A stretch of 64,000 nucleotides of DNA, taken from NCBI GenBank assembly GCA_022843905.1, contig JALHMT010000003.1, positions 62,001 to 126,000 of the forward strand. The letters are read 5' to 3'. Positions 63,248 through 64,000 of this stretch are shown piece by piece; positions within the stretch are counted from its first letter, which is position 1; each line of letters starts with the position of its first letter. The notes beneath the pieces were generated by a model. That model saw only the letters and a list, made by a program, of their open reading frames with translations. It searched no databases and had not been told where the DNA came from. This stretch comes from Rubrivivax sp. Its GTDB lineage: Bacteria > Pseudomonadota > Gammaproteobacteria > Burkholderiales > Burkholderiaceae_C. Both the position numbers and the translations under genes were made by a program.

Positions 63248-63805
63248 TCAGAGCCGCCCGGCGGTGCCCATGCCGTACAGCCGGGCCAGCAGGCGCGTGG
63301 GGAACAGCCGCACGGCATCGTTGTAGACCTCGGCGGCGTCGTTGAACAACTGCCTGGCGAATCCCAGGCGCGCCTCGGCCTCGGCCATCGTCGCCAGGTG
63401 CGGCGCCACGTCGGCCGATCCGAGCAGGGCCGGGTGCTGTTCGACCAGGGAGCGCACGCGGCTGGCGGCCGAGCGCATGTCGGCTTCGGCCACACCCAGG
63501 CGCTCGGCCGCGGCCGCCGACACCGGCTTGGCGCGCAAGGCTTCGGCCGCCGAGGCCACCTGGCCCTGTGCCGTCACGACGGCATCAAGCGCGCCCCGCT
63601 CGGCCGCCAGCGGCCCCCGCAGGGCCTGCGCCAGCGCCGTCACCGCCAGGCCGCGGCGGGCCAGCCCCTCGTCGACCTGGGCGAAAGCCGCCCCGAGCGC
63701 ACTGCGCAGCGACACCAGGCGGTTGTAGGCGCCGAGCATCCAGAACGCCAGCACCGCAGCGGTGAGCAGCAGGCCGACCTGCAGGCCGCTCAGGTCGAAG
63801 GGCAT
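63248..63805 (-). CDS. lemA: LemA family protein
   Basis: A 185-residue protein with an N-terminal membrane helix (VGLLLTAAVLAFWMLGAYN) and the LemA coiled-coil domain (YNRLVSLRSALGAAFAQVDE, ending FNDAAEVYNDAVRLFPTRLL). The role of LemA is not well known. The start ATG at 63805 overlaps the proA stop (TGATG). The 27-bp gap to the ArsR gene is convergent. Confidence 0.88.
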   Translation of the reverse strand: MPFDLSGLQVGLLLTAAVLAFWMLGAYNRLVSLRSALGAAFAQVDEGLARRGLAVTALAQALRGPLAAERGALDAVVTAQGQVASAAEALRAKPVSAAAAERLGVAEADMRSAASRVRSLVEQHPALLGSADVAPHLATMAEAEARLGFARQLFNDAAEVYNDAVRLFPTRLLARLYGMGTAGRL

Positions 63806-64000
63806 CACCCGCGCACTTCGCCCTGGCCCAGCACCACCCACTTCATCGAGGTCAGGCCTTCCAGCCCGACCGGCCCGCGGGCATGGAACTTGTCGGTGGA
63901 GATGCCGATCTCGGCCCCCAGCCCATACTCGAAACCATCGGCGAAGCGTGTGCTCGCATTGACCATCACGCTGGCCGAATCGACCTCGCGCAGAAAGCGC
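63805..64000 (-). CDS. proA: Gamma-glutamyl phosphate reductase, C-terminal end (5' part outside window)
   Basis: The last 64 codons are visible. [20 protein letters not shown] and [20 protein letters not shown] are ProA hallmarks, and the end is [15 protein letters not shown]. ProA reduces gamma-glutamyl phosphate in proline synthesis. The stop overlaps the lemA start. The gene continues past the right edge. Confidence 0.93.
   Translation of the reverse strand, partial: RFLREVDSASVMVNASTRFADGFEYGLGAEIGISTDKFHARGPVGLEGLTSMKWVVLGQGEVRG

Overview
The window is about 67% GC and nearly fully coding. Its ribosomal proteins, tRNA-Phe, PEP-CTERM protein, NtrY/NtrX-type pair and two sox loci point to a burkholderialean betaproteobacterium, probably from the Rubrivivax/Leptothrix/Methylibium group. 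The placement is by recognition of gene families and layout, not by a database search.

Layout. (1) 1-9721: part of a type VI secretion locus. tagH and pppA run rightward and converge on a leftward operon tssJ-tssK-tssL-tssM-tagF. (2) 9758-19379: a leftward spc/alpha ribosomal operon in transcription order rplN, rplX, rplE, rpsN, rpsH, rplF, rplR, rpsE, rpmD, rplO, secY, infA, rpmJ, rpsM, rpsK, rpsD, rpoA, rplQ. It has a good promoter ahead of rplN and a terminator after rplQ. (3) 19505-24188: a tightly packed operon of an IorAB-type molybdenum hydroxylase with soxX, a soxY whose carrier arm ends AACVES instead of GGCGG, soxZ and a diheme soxA. (4) 24236-27619: a DUF1415 protein, a ketopantoate-reductase-like enzyme and a YadG/YadH-like ABC transporter. 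(5) 27632-35149: a PEP-CTERM protein, a giant RTX-type secreted nuclease and a soluble reductive-dehalogenase-like Fe-S/corrinoid protein. (6) 35538-42405: an accessory island with a MazG-like pyrophosphatase, a fused nuclease-helicase-LexA-like protease, a truncated histidine kinase with a duplication scar, and hipBA with a regular operator array. (7) 43103-49610: tRNA-Phe, the NtrX/NtrY-like pair, a DUF4390 protein and rsmB, then folE and a BLUF photoreceptor. (8) 49771-63220: a complete sulfur oxidation locus: soxC, soxD, soxY, soxZ, soxA, soxX, then soxB, a DsrE-like protein, a YeeE/YedE transporter, cytochrome c4, flavocytochrome c (fccB with its cytochrome), and a soxH-soxW-cytochrome-ArsR operon. 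(9) 63248-64000: lemA and the end of proA.

How they work together. The second sox locus should oxidise thiosulfate and sulfide fully in the periplasm: SoxXA loads sulfur on SoxYZ, SoxB removes sulfate, SoxCD oxidises the sulfane sulfur, and FccAB handles sulfide. The overlapping ArsR gene is the likely sulfide-responsive regulator. The first sox locus lacks SoxB and SoxCD and is tied to a Mo-hydroxylase, so it may use a SoxYZ-like carrier for a different substrate. The candidates most worth follow-up are this iorAB-soxXYZA operon and the MazG plus nuclease-helicase-protease pair.
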